From an uncultured Paraglaciecola sp. (GTDB lineage: Bacteria > Pseudomonadota > Gammaproteobacteria > Enterobacterales > Alteromonadaceae): 5,968 nucleotides of DNA. The translations under genes were made by a program, and so were the position numbers. The stretch lies in NCBI GenBank assembly GCA_905479025.1, contig CAJQKX010000065.1:1-5968 (forward strand), written 5' to 3'. Positions 5,373 to 5,968 of the stretch are shown here, one piece after another. Under the pieces are notes generated by a model. The model was not told the DNA's origin. It was given only the letters and a program-made list of their open reading frames with translations, and made no database searches. Numbering within the stretch: the stretch's first letter is position 1; each line of letters starts with the position of its first letter.

Positions 5373-5825
5373 ATGTATTTTGAAGATTATCAACCGGGTG
5401 ACACATCTAGGTTTGGCGCTTATCAAGTAACAGAAAGTGAAATAATAGAATTTGCGAGCAAATATGATCCCCAGTATTTTCATTTAGATGATGAAGCGGC
5501 TAAAGATTCACTCTTTGGGGGCTTATGTGCCAGTGGATGGCATACTTCGGCTATGTTCATGCGTATGCTAATTGATAATCTTCCTGAAGAACATGGGTCA
5601 CTTGGCTCACCCGGCATCAACAATCTCAAGTGGCTAAAACCTGTATATCCGGGGTATATTTTAAGTGTGAAAAGTTGTGTGACACAGTGTAGATTGTCTA
5701 AAAGTAAACCCGACGTTGGTCTAATTTGTGTGAATTATGAAATTGTGAATCAACATGATGTGACAGTCATGTCACTAGAATCAAATGCATTCTTCAGATG
5801 CAGAAATACCAAGTTACCAGTGTGA
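5373..5825 (+). CDS. MaoC-like acyl dehydratase, hot-dog fold
   Basis: This 150-residue cytosolic protein belongs to the MaoC / (R)-specific enoyl-CoA hydratase superfamily. Members hydrate trans-2-enoyl-CoA, or dehydrate the (R)-3-hydroxyacyl-CoA, in fatty acid, polyhydroxyalkanoate or other acyl-CoA pathways. It opens with YFEDYQPGD and the strand leading to TESEIIEFASKYDPQYFHLDD. Asp32 and His37, five residues apart, match the catalytic dyad of the family. FGGLCASGWHTSAMFMRM (48-65) is the following conserved helix, and SPGINNLKWLKPVYPG (79-94) and SKSKPDVG (109-116) are typical of the small single-domain subgroup annotated as acyl dehydratases. Length is normal and no residue of the dyad is missing. 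The natural acyl-CoA substrate cannot be read from sequence. Flanking genes give no pathway clue, and long spacers on both sides suggest a monocistronic unit. Confidence 0.93.
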   Translation: MYFEDYQPGDTSRFGAYQVTESEIIEFASKYDPQYFHLDDEAAKDSLFGGLCASGWHTSAMFMRMLIDNLPEEHGSLGSPGINNLKWLKPVYPGYILSVKSCVTQCRLSKSKPDVGLICVNYEIVNQHDVTVMSLESNAFFRCRNTKLPV

Positions 5826-5846
5826 TAATGTAACAATGAGTAATAA

Positions 5847-5861
5847 CTGAGTGAAACTCAG
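5847..5861 (+). terminator. Hairpin after the MaoC-like gene, possible terminator
   Basis: CTGAGT (5847-5852) and ACTCAG (5856-5861) form a perfect 6-bp stem with a GAA triloop, 21 bases after the stop codon. The following AAATTTAT has no clean T-run, so factor-independent termination is uncertain. Confidence 0.35.
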
Positions 5862-5907
5862 AAATTTATAAAACTTTATTTGCGGCTCACTGGCGAAGAT
5901 ATCCTTA

Positions 5908-5968
5908 TTGATTTCAAAGCTTAAAGTTATCATTAGTGTGCCAGTACTCTTTATTATCGACGCAATTA
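5908..5968 (+). CDS. Possible 5' end of a gene leaving the right edge
   Basis: A frame that would start at TTG 5908 reads about 20 codons to the edge: a short basic start (ISKLK) then a hydrophobic run (VIISVPVLFIIDAI). This pattern resembles the first membrane segment of a membrane or sensor protein. There is no ATG and no convincing ribosome-binding site, and a minus-strand frame is also open here, so this may not be a gene. Confidence 0.15.
   Translation, partial: MISKLKVIISVPVLFIIDAI

Noticed and set aside
5815..5968. Minus-strand frame open for about 50 codons from the right edge to near 5815
   Set aside because: It ends within the coding end of the MaoC-like gene, its translation shows no family signature, and it crosses the hairpin at 5847-5861.

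Overview
The window is AT-rich, with compact genes of marine gammaproteobacterial character. The protein sequences look most like those of Alteromonadales (Alteromonas, Glaciecola or Paraglaciecola type). That placement is a judgement from protein flavour, because no rRNA or other marker gene is present.

Layout from left to right. (1) Bases 1-1175 hold the 3' part of a plus-strand gene that enters from the left edge. It encodes the C-terminal part of a purine nucleoside permease (NUP) family protein joined in frame, through a polar linker, to a complete cupin_5 (DUF985) domain. (2) Bases 1251-1517 encode a small 88-residue protein with a signal peptide and no recognised function. (3) Bases 1518-2227 are a long AT-rich stretch with several inverted repeats and no convincing gene. 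(4) Bases 2228-3229, on the minus strand, encode an adenosine deaminase superfamily enzyme with the motifs of the adenine deaminase branch. (5) Bases 3230-3536 are a divergent intergenic region. It contains a candidate sigma-54 promoter facing the permease, NtrC-like half-sites about 140-190 bases upstream of it, and a possible IHF site between them. (6) Bases 3537-4865 encode an NCS2/AzgA-type purine base permease, followed by two hairpins. (7) Bases 4866-5372 are mostly non-coding, with one weak 30-codon candidate. (8) Bases 5373-5825 encode a MaoC-like (hot-dog fold) hydratase. (9) A hairpin and an unresolved right edge close the window.

Functionally, the left and central parts read as a purine acquisition and salvage neighbourhood. 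The NUP-family protein would handle nucleosides, the AzgA-type permease would import free purine bases across the inner membrane, and adenine deaminase would convert adenine to hypoxanthine with release of ammonia. The candidate sigma-54/NtrC arrangement would fit use of purines as a nitrogen source. This link is inference from motif reading and gene proximity. The MaoC-like gene has no evident tie to purines and is probably an independent unit.

The most unusual items are the NUP-cupin_5 fusion and the regulatory layout between the deaminase and the permease. No mobile element, CRISPR array, tRNA or rRNA was seen.
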